Source: JALXCH01 sp964495805
Lineage (GTDB): Bacteria; Calditrichota; Calditrichia; RBG-13-44-9
Direction: 5' to 3'
NCBI GenBank assembly: GCA_964495805.1
Contig: CAZBWV010000021.1
Span: 1-55,994 of the forward strand
DNA length: 55,994 bases
Shown in pieces: positions 1 through 8,417 of the stretch; positions within the stretch are counted from its first letter, which is position 1; the number at the start of each line of letters is the position of its first letter. Position numbers and translations under genes: made by a program. The notes beneath the pieces are model-generated. The model did no database searches. It worked only from the letters and a program-made list of their open reading frames with translations, and was not told the DNA's origin.

Positions 1-180
1 CTGGATTTTTCCGGAAGTCTGAAGAAAAACTCCTGTTCATCCTGAATTCACGTCTCCAAATATCGGGATTTCCATCGGAATGCCCTGACAATGAATCCCC
101 GTCAGAAAACGGAAAAAGAATCAGACTCTTCCCCCAAAACCCATAAAAAACTCCTCCTCCCCGTCCATTCCCCTACACCC

Positions 181-342
181 CTTATCCCCCTATCTCCCTT
201 ATTTCCCTTATCTCCCTTATTTCCCTTATCTCCCTTATTTCCCTTATCTCCCCTATTTCCCCTATTTCCCTTATCTCCCTTATTTCCCCTATTTCCCCTA
301 TACCCCTTATTCCCCTTATTCCCCTTATTCCCCCTATCCCCC
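181..342. repeat. 9-nt C/T-rich minisatellite, 18 units
   Basis: Eighteen consecutive 9-nt units run without a single insertion or deletion. Units are variants of YTATYTCCC, such as TTATTTCCC, TTATCTCCC, CTATTTCCC and, at the right end, TTATTCCCC. On the minus strand every unit carries a GGG in the same register, so G-triplets recur every 9 nt with 6-nt spacers. Because the unit is three codons long, both strands stay open: the plus frame (91-441) reads Pro-Leu-Phe/Ser repeats and the minus frame (365-102) reads Gly-X-Y collagen-like triplets. I see no convincing ribosome binding site for either frame and treat the tract as non-coding. It ends about 100 nt before the pfkA start. Confidence 0.95.
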
Positions 343-444
343 TTACCTTCAAACAAGGTTTCCATTCCCGGGAAATTTTACTATATTATTCCGATTAAAA
401 TTCCGATAATGCAAGCATACGCAACGGAAAGAAAGGAGTGAACG

Positions 445-1542
445 ATGGCCAAGAAACGCATTGGAATATTAACCGGTGGCGGAGATTGTCCCGGACTGAA
501 TGCAGTAATACGCGGTGTGACAAAAACCGCAGTTAGTCGGTTTGGGATGGAAGTGATTGGATTTTACGACGGATTTCAGGGATTGATTGAGAACCGTTTT
601 ACTTTTCTGACTTTTGAGAGCGTTTCCGGCATTCTGACTCAGGGCGGAACCATTCTGGGCACCAGTAATAAAGCCAATCCCTTTGAGCATATTGTGATTG
701 AAGAGGGCAAAAAGGTGGTAAAGGATGTGTCTGACGAATGCATGGAATTGTATGATGATCTGGGACTGGATGCTCTGATTACCGTGGGTGGCGATGGCAC
801 CATGACCATTGCCGGAATGTTGGCTGAAAAAGGCGCCAATGTGGTGGGTGTTCCCAAAACCATCGATAAGGATTTGATGGAAACCGACACCACCTTTGGT
901 TTCGATACCGCCCGTTCGGTAGCCACTGAAGCCATCGACCGGCTGCACACCACAGCTCAGAGCCACCATCGGGTGATGGTGGTGGAGGTCATGGGGCGTA
1001 ATGCCGGTTGGCTGGCACTGGAGTCAGGTATTGCCGGTGGCGGCGACATTATTTTGATTCCTGAGATTCCTTACGACATCGAGCATGTGATTAAGGTGGT
1101 GCGGCAGCGCAGCCGGTTCGGCAAACGCTTCAGCATTGTGGTGATTTCCGAAGGAGCGGTTCCCCAGGGCGGCCACCAGGTGGTAAAGAAAGTGGTGGAG
1201 GATAGTCCGGAAAAAATTCGGTTAGGTGGCATTGGTCAGGTACTGGCTAATCAGATTGAGGAAGCAACCGGGATTGAGTCCCGGGTGGCTATTCTGGGAC
1301 ACCTCCAGCGCGGTGGTACCCCCACACCTCTGGATCGCCTGCTGGCAACCCGCTTTGCCGTAAAAGCGGTGGAGCTGGTGGTGGAAAAGAAATTCAATCA
1401 GATGGTTGCTATTCAGGGATCGGATATTGTGAGTGTACCCATCGAAAAAGTGCAGGGAAAGCAAAAACTGGTTCCGAAAGATTCCCCGCTGATTCAGGTC
1501 GGACTTTCGGTGGGAACCAGCTTTGGTGTGGATATGGAATAG
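445..1542 (+). CDS. pfkA: 6-phosphofructokinase
   Basis: 365 aa. Phosphorylates fructose-6-phosphate in glycolysis, in the cytoplasm. The N-terminus has the nucleotide-binding ILTGGGDCPG motif, followed by GGDGT near residue 112 and PKTIDKD near residue 132, whose first Asp is the expected catalytic base. MGR and the EGA segment of the sugar-phosphate site are also present. Gly in GGDGT is the ATP-type residue, whereas Lys in PKTIDKD is shared with PPi-type and group III (mixed-substrate) enzymes. I therefore infer a group III, probably ATP-using enzyme, but the donor is not proven. The ATG has a good AAAGGAG site. It is monocistronic, with a strong terminator just downstream. Confidence 0.95.
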   Translation: MAKKRIGILTGGGDCPGLNAVIRGVTKTAVSRFGMEVIGFYDGFQGLIENRFTFLTFESVSGILTQGGTILGTSNKANPFEHIVIEEGKKVVKDVSDECMELYDDLGLDALITVGGDGTMTIAGMLAEKGANVVGVPKTIDKDLMETDTTFGFDTARSVATEAIDRLHTTAQSHHRVMVVEVMGRNAGWLALESGIAGGGDIILIPEIPYDIEHVIKVVRQRSRFGKRFSIVVISEGAVPQGGHQVVKKVVEDSPEKIRLGGIGQVLANQIEEATGIESRVAILGHLQRGGTPTPLDRLLATRFAVKAVELVVEKKFNQMVAIQGSDIVSVPIEKVQGKQKLVPKDSPLIQVGLSVGTSFGVDME

Positions 1543-1558
1543 CTCCGCAATGAATTCA

Positions 1559-1593
1559 GGCCCGGAAAAAGTATGCTGCTTTCCGGGCCTTTT
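1559..1593 (+). terminator. Rho-independent terminator of pfkA
   Basis: A perfect 10-bp stem pairs GGCCCGGAAA at 1559-1568 with TTTCCGGGCC at 1580-1589, with an 11-nt loop and TTTT directly after. It lies 16 nt past the pfkA stop and separates pfkA from the convergent metalloprotease gene. Confidence 0.85.
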
Positions 1594-1665
1594 GGTATAT
1601 GGAAAAAACACTTTCTCTCCCCGGACGAATTCAACAGATTGCTTAAAGAAACAACTGTATCAACC

Positions 1666-3384
1666 TCAGGGAAGGGTGATGCTGGCTTTCACCATCTGGT
1701 TTGCTTTGAGCCGATATAACCGTTTGATGCGCTCCTCCGGCATTCCGGACAATCTGGCCAGGGAGAGCCAATCCTCTTCCGTGTAAATTTCACCGAATTT
1801 TCGGGATGGAAAGGTTCCGTACCGGATGAATTTCTCCCTTCCAAATGCTTCGGCTAAGTTTCGGGCGGCATCGGGATTGTTCTCCAGAAAAGCCATTCCG
1901 GGTAAATCCCGGCGCGTGTATTCCCACCGTCTTCGGAACAATTCTCCGATTCCCATCTCCTGCGTCAGGCGATACCAGAGCTGAAATCCGCCATATTCGT
2001 AATAATGAGACCAGACCACCGCTTTGCCAGAAAGGTTAAGTTGTTCGATTTTGTCTGCCTGGCGAGCATGATTGTAAGCGGGCTGCCAGGCGCTCCCGAA
2101 TTTCTGATACATTAACCGGGAGAGTACGGTGGCAGAAAAAGTTGCCCAGCCTTCCTCCTCCGCACCAAATATCCAGGGCAGGTAGGGAACGAAACCGAAC
2201 AAATGGCTGTACTCATGCAAAATTCCATTCACCGGATCAGGAAAGTTGGGCGACAGCGTGGAATCGTTCAGAAACAGACTATCGTTGCAGGCTTGCAGAT
2301 ACTTTTCGCTAATGATGTTCCCCACAATGCGATGGGGAAATTCCCCATGAAAACCACCGGGAGCAATCCCGTAAATAATGAGTTCGTTTACTTCCGGAGA
2401 GATGCCCAGAGTTTCCCGGCACACGGTATTCGCCTGCTCAATTACCCGTGCCAGCTTGCGAGTGATTTCCCGCACCCGCGGATCGCCATAGCGAATGGTC
2501 ATACTCCCGACCTGTTCGGTAGTGAGTGGCTGATGCGGATTTTTCCCCATAAATTGGGTTACCTGTTCCTGTGGGAGAATGAATGGAGGCAGTACCGATA
2601 ACAGCAGAGCGATGAAAGGTACAATCCCGAACATTGCTGTGCGAAAGAACAGAGACCTTCGGCTGCGTAAAGCAAAAGTTGCCAGCAACATGGCCAGAGC
2701 AGGCAAAAATATGGTGAAGTAGCTGGTGGACACAACGTTTATGACCGGAAAAATAACCAGTGCACCGGCGATGGCTCCTGCAATCAGAGTATCAGCTGGT
2801 TGTTCAAATGAATAGCGCCGGAGCGCCAGGCTAAGCAAGGCAGTGGTTAATCCCACACTGGAGAACAGAGCAATGATTAAAGCGAATGATTCATCCCCGG
2901 TCGGTGAGAAAAACTCTTGTGTTCCTGCCAAAAACAGAAGAAGAATGAGTAACACAAACCGGCGAACAAATTTTTTGTTTACAGACAGGGCATCGGCAAA
3001 AAGCTGAAATCCGAGAAAGCTTAGCAGAAAGAGAACATAGCGAGCAATTGTCACCCGGTCCATCTGGAAACGGACGTACCAGCTGTTAATGAATCCGAAA
3101 AGGAAAAAGCCGGTGAGAACGGGCGCCAGGACAAAAAGGAGTGCTGCAAAGATGGGTTGCAAACGCTTATGGGAGCGTGGTGTGGTGTTGAAGCGTCCCG
3201 GAAGCAGAAAGATGAGCAGAAGCAGCGGCAGCACAAAATCCAGATAGGTGGGCTGAATCAACAGTCCCCGACCATTGAAATTGCGAATACCCAGAAAAAA
3301 AGTGGGATGGGTCTGCAGAAAAAAGGCGATGATCAGGCGTCCCAGTACAATTCCGCTGAGTAATATCCATAACCGTTTGTTCAT
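1666..3384 (-). CDS. Membrane-anchored zinc metalloprotease (HEXXH, gluzincin type)
   Basis: 572 aa. Roughly the first 270 residues are hydrophobic and form about seven or eight membrane segments, beginning with a signal-like helix at residues 4-20. The rest is a soluble domain. HEYSH near residue 390 is an HEXXH zinc motif, and the acidic run in AEEEGWATF about 15-20 residues later can supply the third ligand, as in peptidase MA-like gluzincins. The substrate is unknown; the catalytic domain is probably extracytoplasmic. The start is supported by GGAGG 5 nt upstream of the ATG. It is the last gene of a co-directional block that also holds the SpoIIE/RsbW/STAS genes, but an 89-nt gap separates it from them. 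The exact peptidase family is not certain. Confidence 0.75.
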   Translation of the reverse strand: MNKRLWILLSGIVLGRLIIAFFLQTHPTFFLGIRNFNGRGLLIQPTYLDFVLPLLLLIFLLPGRFNTTPRSHKRLQPIFAALLFVLAPVLTGFFLFGFINSWYVRFQMDRVTIARYVLFLLSFLGFQLFADALSVNKKFVRRFVLLILLLFLAGTQEFFSPTGDESFALIIALFSSVGLTTALLSLALRRYSFEQPADTLIAGAIAGALVIFPVINVVSTSYFTIFLPALAMLLATFALRSRRSLFFRTAMFGIVPFIALLLSVLPPFILPQEQVTQFMGKNPHQPLTTEQVGSMTIRYGDPRVREITRKLARVIEQANTVCRETLGISPEVNELIIYGIAPGGFHGEFPHRIVGNIISEKYLQACNDSLFLNDSTLSPNFPDPVNGILHEYSHLFGFVPYLPWIFGAEEEGWATFSATVLSRLMYQKFGSAWQPAYNHARQADKIEQLNLSGKAVVWSHYYEYGGFQLWYRLTQEMGIGELFRRRWEYTRRDLPGMAFLENNPDAARNLAEAFGREKFIRYGTFPSRKFGEIYTEEDWLSLARLSGMPEERIKRLYRLKANQMVKASITLP

Positions 3385-3473
3385 TTGTTCCTCCGGATAT
3401 TTTCTGAAACATTACGGAAGAGCAGGGGAAATTGTTACAGGTGGAACCCGAAGAAACCTTCGGGATGTTTGAA

Positions 3474-5246
3474 TTATTGCTGCTTTCGTTTTAGCAAAAT
3501 CATGGTGATGTCGTCAAATTGGGGAACACCCTGGGAGAAGGTTTGCAGCGCTTCCACCAGCTGATGGGCAATCTGCTGAACGGGCAGATGGCGATGGGTG
3601 GTTAAAAAAGTGTGCAGACGTTCCTCACCAAATTCTTCCTCCTGATTATTCAGGGATTCATTCACTCCGTCGGTGTAGCAAAAGAGAAAATCGTCCGGTT
3701 CAAAACGCACGTTACCCATTTCGTATGGAAAATCGGGCATCATGCCCAGAATCAGTCCGCCGGTGGTTAATTGTTCGGTAGTGCCATCCGCACGCAAAAG
3801 CAGCGGGGGATTGTGTCCTGCATTGACATACTGGAATCGGTGAGTTTCCCTGTTCAAAATCCCCAGAAAAAACGTGATGTATTTGTCCAGGTCGGTATTC
3901 TGATGGATGAGGTGATTCAGCTTACCCACCAGTTCCGGTAGGGGAATGCCGGTTGTGATGAGGGTGCGCAGTCCCGCCTGCAGATTTGCCATCAGCAGAG
4001 CGGCGGGAACACTTTTGCCGGAGACATCGCCAATGGCTATGGCCACTTCTTGTTCGTTTAAAGGGATGATGTCGAAATAATCGCCTCCCACTTCCCGGGA
4101 AGGCAAATTAATCCCCCACACCTGGTAGCCCGGGATGTCCGGAATGGTGTGCGGCAACAGCATTTGCTGAATGTTTCGGGCAACCTGCAGTTCCTGTTCA
4201 ATCCGTTGCTTTTCCAGCGTTTCCTGAAACAATCGGGCATTTTCCAGGGAGATGGTTGCCTGGTTAACCAGGGTGGAGAGGAACTCCAGGTCAGCAGCTG
4301 AATAGGGTTGCTGATTGATCTTGGGACCTAACAAAACGGCGCCCATCATCTGATTCTGGGAGCGCAAAGGAATAATCACCCGAACGTTTAATCGGATGAG
4401 CCTTTCGCGCAATTCGGGGTAAGGAAGTTCTTCCGTCATCAGTGCGGTGGTGTGGGATTCAAGCTGGTGCAGGGCTTCCACCAAACTTTCCATGGCTTCC
4501 TGCCGGAAACCAACGGCATCGATGCCCCCGGAAAATTGATCGGGGAAGATAATCAGCGCTATCTGGTTTACCACCATCTGTCCCATGATGGCGTACGAGA
4601 GCAATTTCTTGATTTTGGTGATATCGAAAGTGGCGGTAAGCCCCTGGTTGATGTCGAACAGGGTCTTCAGTTGCTGGATGCGCTGGTCTAATTCTCGGTT
4701 AATGGCACGAATCTCTTCCACTTTCAGAGCATTGGCGATGGCGGTGGCGGCAATGTTGGCCAGGGAGGTGAGAAAATTGCGTTCCTCCGGGCTGAAAATT
4801 TTACCGTTAAGTTTATCGCCAAAAAACAACGCCCCCAGCAACTGATCCTGTGCCTTCAGCGGGATGTAAATGGGGAGTTTAAACTTCCGACAAAATTCTG
4901 CGAAGACATCATTTGTTTTACCTGAGGATTCATCCGCATGGTGAAAAATCGGTTCCTGGGGGAGCTGCCTGGCAGAAAATTCAGGAGAAGGCTCCGGTAA
5001 ACGGAGTCCTTTGGCGTGTTCGGGACGGAAACGGTTGTTCCGCTTTAGAAAAATAACTCCCCGCCCGATCATGAGTCGCCCCATGGGAATAAGCAGAAGC
5101 TGGTTCAGAATGCTGTTCAATTCCAGCGTTGCATTCAGGATCTGGCTAATTTCGATGATGGAAGAAAGCTCCAGCAGCCGTTCGTTGATGCGTTGAACGT
5201 CCCGGATTCCGTATTTGCTGGAAAGGTAATCGAGCAGTTCTGCCAT
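3474..5246 (-). CDS. GAF-GAF-SpoIIE (PP2C) serine phosphatase, RsbU-like, soluble
   Basis: 590 aa without membrane segments. Two GAF-like sensor domains are followed by a SpoIIE/PP2C phosphatase domain from about residue 380. Metal-binding and core motifs are intact: EVGGDYFD, IGDVSGKS, AGHNPPLLL, YTDGVNES and the terminal FDDITMILL. Family knowledge: such enzymes dephosphorylate a STAS-domain antagonist and so release a partner from an RsbW-like kinase. The expected partners, RsbW-like and STAS proteins, lie immediately upstream in the same direction. The ATG follows AGGAG with good spacing. The GAF ligand cannot be told from sequence. Confidence 0.9.
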   Translation of the reverse strand: MAELLDYLSSKYGIRDVQRINERLLELSSIIEISQILNATLELNSILNQLLLIPMGRLMIGRGVIFLKRNNRFRPEHAKGLRLPEPSPEFSARQLPQEPIFHHADESSGKTNDVFAEFCRKFKLPIYIPLKAQDQLLGALFFGDKLNGKIFSPEERNFLTSLANIAATAIANALKVEEIRAINRELDQRIQQLKTLFDINQGLTATFDITKIKKLLSYAIMGQMVVNQIALIIFPDQFSGGIDAVGFRQEAMESLVEALHQLESHTTALMTEELPYPELRERLIRLNVRVIIPLRSQNQMMGAVLLGPKINQQPYSAADLEFLSTLVNQATISLENARLFQETLEKQRIEQELQVARNIQQMLLPHTIPDIPGYQVWGINLPSREVGGDYFDIIPLNEQEVAIAIGDVSGKSVPAALLMANLQAGLRTLITTGIPLPELVGKLNHLIHQNTDLDKYITFFLGILNRETHRFQYVNAGHNPPLLLRADGTTEQLTTGGLILGMMPDFPYEMGNVRFEPDDFLFCYTDGVNESLNNQEEEFGEERLHTFLTTHRHLPVQQIAHQLVEALQTFSQGVPQFDDITMILLKRKQQ

Positions 5247-5336
5247 GGTATTCTCCTGTGGTCAAAATGGAATTGAAATCGGAGTTGGATTGTATGAACG
5301 AATTATCGGTTCCCCTGTAGCGGGATGAACCGTTTT

Positions 5337-5813
5337 TTACCTGGGATTGGACACTTTTTCTCTGGTTTCGCGCAGGTATTTGGTCATGCGGACTTCGTTT
5401 CGTTTACCGGGATTGATGGAAAAATCCACCCGGTCCATGAGCGTTCGGATGAGATAAAGGCCCAATCCGCCGCGCCGCATTTGTTTGAAATACTGATCCA
5501 TGCGCGGTGGTTTGATTTCCGCTGGATTGAATCCTTTCCCCCGGTCGATGACACTAATCTGGATGCGATCCGGGTAAGAGGTGACTTCAATGAGAATGAA
5601 CTGTTTTGCCTTATCCTGTTCCCGGTACGCATGGCGTAACACGTTGGTGGCAGCCTCATCCACGGCTAATTCAATATTTCCGATCTCTTCCTGGTCGAAC
5701 CCCATATTTGCGGCAATTTTCCCCACAAAATCGCGGATGATTTCCAGATTGGCGCTCTCCAGGGGGAGCTTCAAACGATATTTATGGCTACGTATTTTCT
5801 TTCTGGAGGTCAT
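5337..5813 (-). CDS. RsbW-like anti-sigma / switch kinase (HATPase_c_2)
   Basis: 158 aa. GHKL-type ATP-binding fold of the serine-kinase anti-sigma factor family: the N-box NIELAVDEAATNVLRHAY lies near residues 43-60, the G1-like box VIDRGKGF near 88-95, and the GGLGLYLI box near 115-122. It should bind a partner and phosphorylate the neighbouring STAS protein on Ser/Thr. It lies 26 nt downstream of the STAS gene and about 90 nt upstream of the soluble SpoIIE phosphatase. The ATG is preceded by CAGGAAAAAAC. No sigma factor is encoded beside it, so the final output of the switch is unknown. Confidence 0.9.
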   Translation of the reverse strand: MTSRKKIRSHKYRLKLPLESANLEIIRDFVGKIAANMGFDQEEIGNIELAVDEAATNVLRHAYREQDKAKQFILIEVTSYPDRIQISVIDRGKGFNPAEIKPPRMDQYFKQMRRGGLGLYLIRTLMDRVDFSINPGKRNEVRMTKYLRETREKVSNPR

Positions 5814-5839
5814 GTTTTTTCCTGTTGTATTCCGGCTGC

Positions 5840-6190
5840 TTACGATTGTTCAAATTTTTTCAGCGCTTCTTCTTCGGTCTGGTAAAATTCGTACAAACTG
5901 GGAAAACCCAGTAAATCGAATACTTTAAACACTTTGGGGGAAGCACAGCAGATTTTTAAATCGCCTCCGTGCTGGCGAATTTCTTCGATGACTCCCATAA
6001 ACACACCCAGACCGGCAGAGCTGATATACTGCAGACCGTCCAGGTTGACAATGATTCGGTACCGTTCCTCCGAGAGCAACTTCTGTAATGCTTTTTCAAA
6101 TTCCGGTGCAGTATGGGCATCCAGAAATCCCTGTAAATTCAACGTACTAACCCGGTCTATGTCCCGACGGAAAATTTCGAAATTCTCCAT
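5840..6190 (-). CDS. STAS-domain anti-sigma factor antagonist
   Basis: 116 aa, a single STAS domain. The segment NLDGLQYISSAGLGVFMGV near residues 48-66 carries the phosphorylatable Ser (SSAG) of SpoIIAA/RsbV-type antagonists. It is expected to be phosphorylated by the RsbW-like kinase encoded 26 nt downstream and dephosphorylated by one or both SpoIIE phosphatases flanking the pair. The start is supported by AGGAGGAAG directly upstream of the ATG. Confidence 0.92.
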   Translation of the reverse strand: MENFEIFRRDIDRVSTLNLQGFLDAHTAPEFEKALQKLLSEERYRIIVNLDGLQYISSAGLGVFMGVIEEIRQHGGDLKICCASPKVFKVFDLLGFPSLYEFYQTEEEALKKFEQS

Positions 6191-6335
6191 TCTTCCTCCT
6201 GATTGTTCTATGTTCTTACGGTATTCTGGTGAAAAAGTTATCGAAAATTTTCTTCTTCCTTTTCTTTATAATAAAATACAAAAAAACGGACAAGGCAAAT
6301 TCTCTTTCCGGGACTCTGGAAAAACTTTTCCGGAT

Positions 6336-8417
6336 TTATCTCTCACAGCATTCTACCAGCACAAAGGTGAAATCGTCGTGCAGTGGGGTATTGCCGCAAA
6401 ATTCCAGCACGCTTTTGACCAGATGTTCCCGTAGCCTGCTCAGCGGCATGCGGTTATTTTCCAGCATCGGTAGAATCCCTTTTTCCTCCAGTTCTTCTCC
6501 TTTTGCGTTTCGGGCTTCGGTTAAGCCATCGGTAAATACCAGTGCCAGACTCCCCGGTTGCATGATTAATTTTCGTTCTTCTAACCAGCGGTCGAAAAGC
6601 GTTCCGGAATCCAGACCAATGCCCAGACCGCGAGGAGTGAGAATCTGAGCGGGTTTGTTTGCCTCAGGGCGAAAAATCAGTGGTGTGTGACCCGCTCTGA
6701 CAAACGAAAGGGTGTGCTGTTGGGGGTCAAGCTTCAGAAAAATTGCACTCACAAATGCCTTCCGTTCGATGTTGGGATAAATTGTACGGTTCACCGCTCT
6801 GGCCAGAGAGGCAGGGGATTCGTGGTATTGCGCCAGACTCTGGATGATTCCCTTAAATTCCGCCATGTACAGCGCTGCGGAGGTTCCCTTACCGGAAACA
6901 TCGGCAATAACGATTCCCGGAGAACCATCCTGATAGGTGAAAAAATCGTAGTAGTCGCCCCCAACTTCATAGGCGGACAGGCAATACGCTTCGATGGCAA
7001 AATTCGGGATGTGGGGGGTAGATTGGGGGAGCAAACGTTGTTGCACGTCCCGGGCAATTTTTAGCTCATGTTCCATGCGTTCCCGTTCCAGCGAAGCCTG
7101 TAAAAGACGCAGGTTTTCCATCGCAATGGCAGATTGGTTGGCGATTCCCTGCAAAAGCGAAGCGTCATCCGGATCGAATGAATACCTTTTGGGTTTGGTG
7201 GCATACAGGATGCCCATCAGTTCCCCGCGATTGCTGAACAGCGGAGCACCGATGATGCTCTGGGCATCGCTTTTCCAGCGGAGCAAATGTCGATACTGGC
7301 GGTTGTGGGGCACATCGCTAATCAGAATTACCTGCCGGGTCTGGATGATCTGCCGGGTAAGTCCTTCCGGCAGAAGTAATGGATTCTGAGCCTGCTCCCG
7401 GTCGGTGAGATTCAGCGCATTTGCCATTTCAAAACGATTCGTTTTCGGATCGAACAACTGCAGCCAGGTCGCATCGCTTTCCAGAATGCGGGCGGTGTTC
7501 TCCACAATGGTGTGAACCAGCCGGGAGTAATCCTGCTCCGAACTTAGCAGTCTGCCAAATTGGTACAGTGAATTCAGCTCTTTCAACTTGCGGTCGAAAG
7601 CACGGGCGGTAGGAATCTGAAAAAATAATTTAAAAAAAGCCACTGTGCCGTAAATGGTCAGGAATAGCCACACACAATAAGCCAGTGCTCCTAAAGTAAG
7701 GCTGTAGGCAGGCAGCGCTTTGCGGTAGATAGCATTGTACAGAGAGCTGGTGAATCCCAGAAACACCATCCCCACCAGAAAATAGATAATTTTCTTTCGC
7801 CGGGGCAAGTAGGTAAGCCATTCGTTCTGAAACGAAAGAATAAGAATGCTGCCCACCACGACAAGCATGGTCAGGTCGATGGGTAACGTTTCCGGACGAA
7901 AATAAAACTTCTCCACCGGTTTCTCTAAAAAATACACCAGCACCGCCGCAACAGTGGCTGAGATTAAAAACAGGTTAAAAAGAAAAGCGGTATTCCTTTT
8001 GCGTTTGTAAAAAATAAGCTGTCTTAAAATCAGCACCGAAGGAACCAGTGTGAATGTGGCGATAAGCACCAGCAGAGTGGAGAGCACAATATCTCCTGGT
8101 CGGGAATAATGAGGCGGAAATCCGGTGCTGTAAGCAGGATGCAGCAAATAGTGCAGGACGAAATAGATGAAATAATTCGCCAGCACCAGCAGAAACAGGC
8201 GCCACAGATTCTGCTCAATGCTTAATTCGTCGAAATGAAGCTTCTTTTTCAGCAAATGGTACCAGAAGAAAAGCAGCGCGATGATGGCCAATTCGCGGAA
8301 GTAGCTGACTACCCGAATTTCCACATGGCTGTATAGAGAAACCAGATCCACGAAAAATATGAACAGAATCAGGGCGGGAATGAGCAGATAAAAGATTTTG
8401 GTGTATTTTCGTGTCAT
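6336..8417 (-). CDS. Multipass membrane GAF-SpoIIE (PP2C) phosphatase
   Basis: 693 aa. About eight predicted membrane helices fill residues 8-265, a GAF-like domain spans about 285-435, and a SpoIIE phosphatase domain occupies about 475-690. Phosphatase motifs are complete: EVGGDYYDF, IADVSGKGT, RAGHTPLIF, FTDGLTEA and HDDFTFVLV. The N-terminal membrane part resembles no named sensor that I can identify. It could sense an envelope or membrane signal, complementing the soluble phosphatase encoded at 3474-5246. Its ATG overlaps the stop of the upstream lipoprotein gene (ATGA), which indicates translational coupling. Confidence 0.88.
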   Translation of the reverse strand: MTRKYTKIFYLLIPALILFIFFVDLVSLYSHVEIRVVSYFRELAIIALLFFWYHLLKKKLHFDELSIEQNLWRLFLLVLANYFIYFVLHYLLHPAYSTGFPPHYSRPGDIVLSTLLVLIATFTLVPSVLILRQLIFYKRKRNTAFLFNLFLISATVAAVLVYFLEKPVEKFYFRPETLPIDLTMLVVVGSILILSFQNEWLTYLPRRKKIIYFLVGMVFLGFTSSLYNAIYRKALPAYSLTLGALAYCVWLFLTIYGTVAFFKLFFQIPTARAFDRKLKELNSLYQFGRLLSSEQDYSRLVHTIVENTARILESDATWLQLFDPKTNRFEMANALNLTDREQAQNPLLLPEGLTRQIIQTRQVILISDVPHNRQYRHLLRWKSDAQSIIGAPLFSNRGELMGILYATKPKRYSFDPDDASLLQGIANQSAIAMENLRLLQASLERERMEHELKIARDVQQRLLPQSTPHIPNFAIEAYCLSAYEVGGDYYDFFTYQDGSPGIVIADVSGKGTSAALYMAEFKGIIQSLAQYHESPASLARAVNRTIYPNIERKAFVSAIFLKLDPQQHTLSFVRAGHTPLIFRPEANKPAQILTPRGLGIGLDSGTLFDRWLEERKLIMQPGSLALVFTDGLTEARNAKGEELEEKGILPMLENNRMPLSRLREHLVKSVLEFCGNTPLHDDFTFVLVECCER

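Noticed and set aside
91..441. Open frames on both strands across the 9-nt repeat (Pro-Leu-Phe/Ser and Gly-X-Y proteins)
   Set aside because: A repeat unit divisible by three keeps all frames open automatically. No ribosome binding site or flanking domain supports either, so I list the repeat and not a gene.
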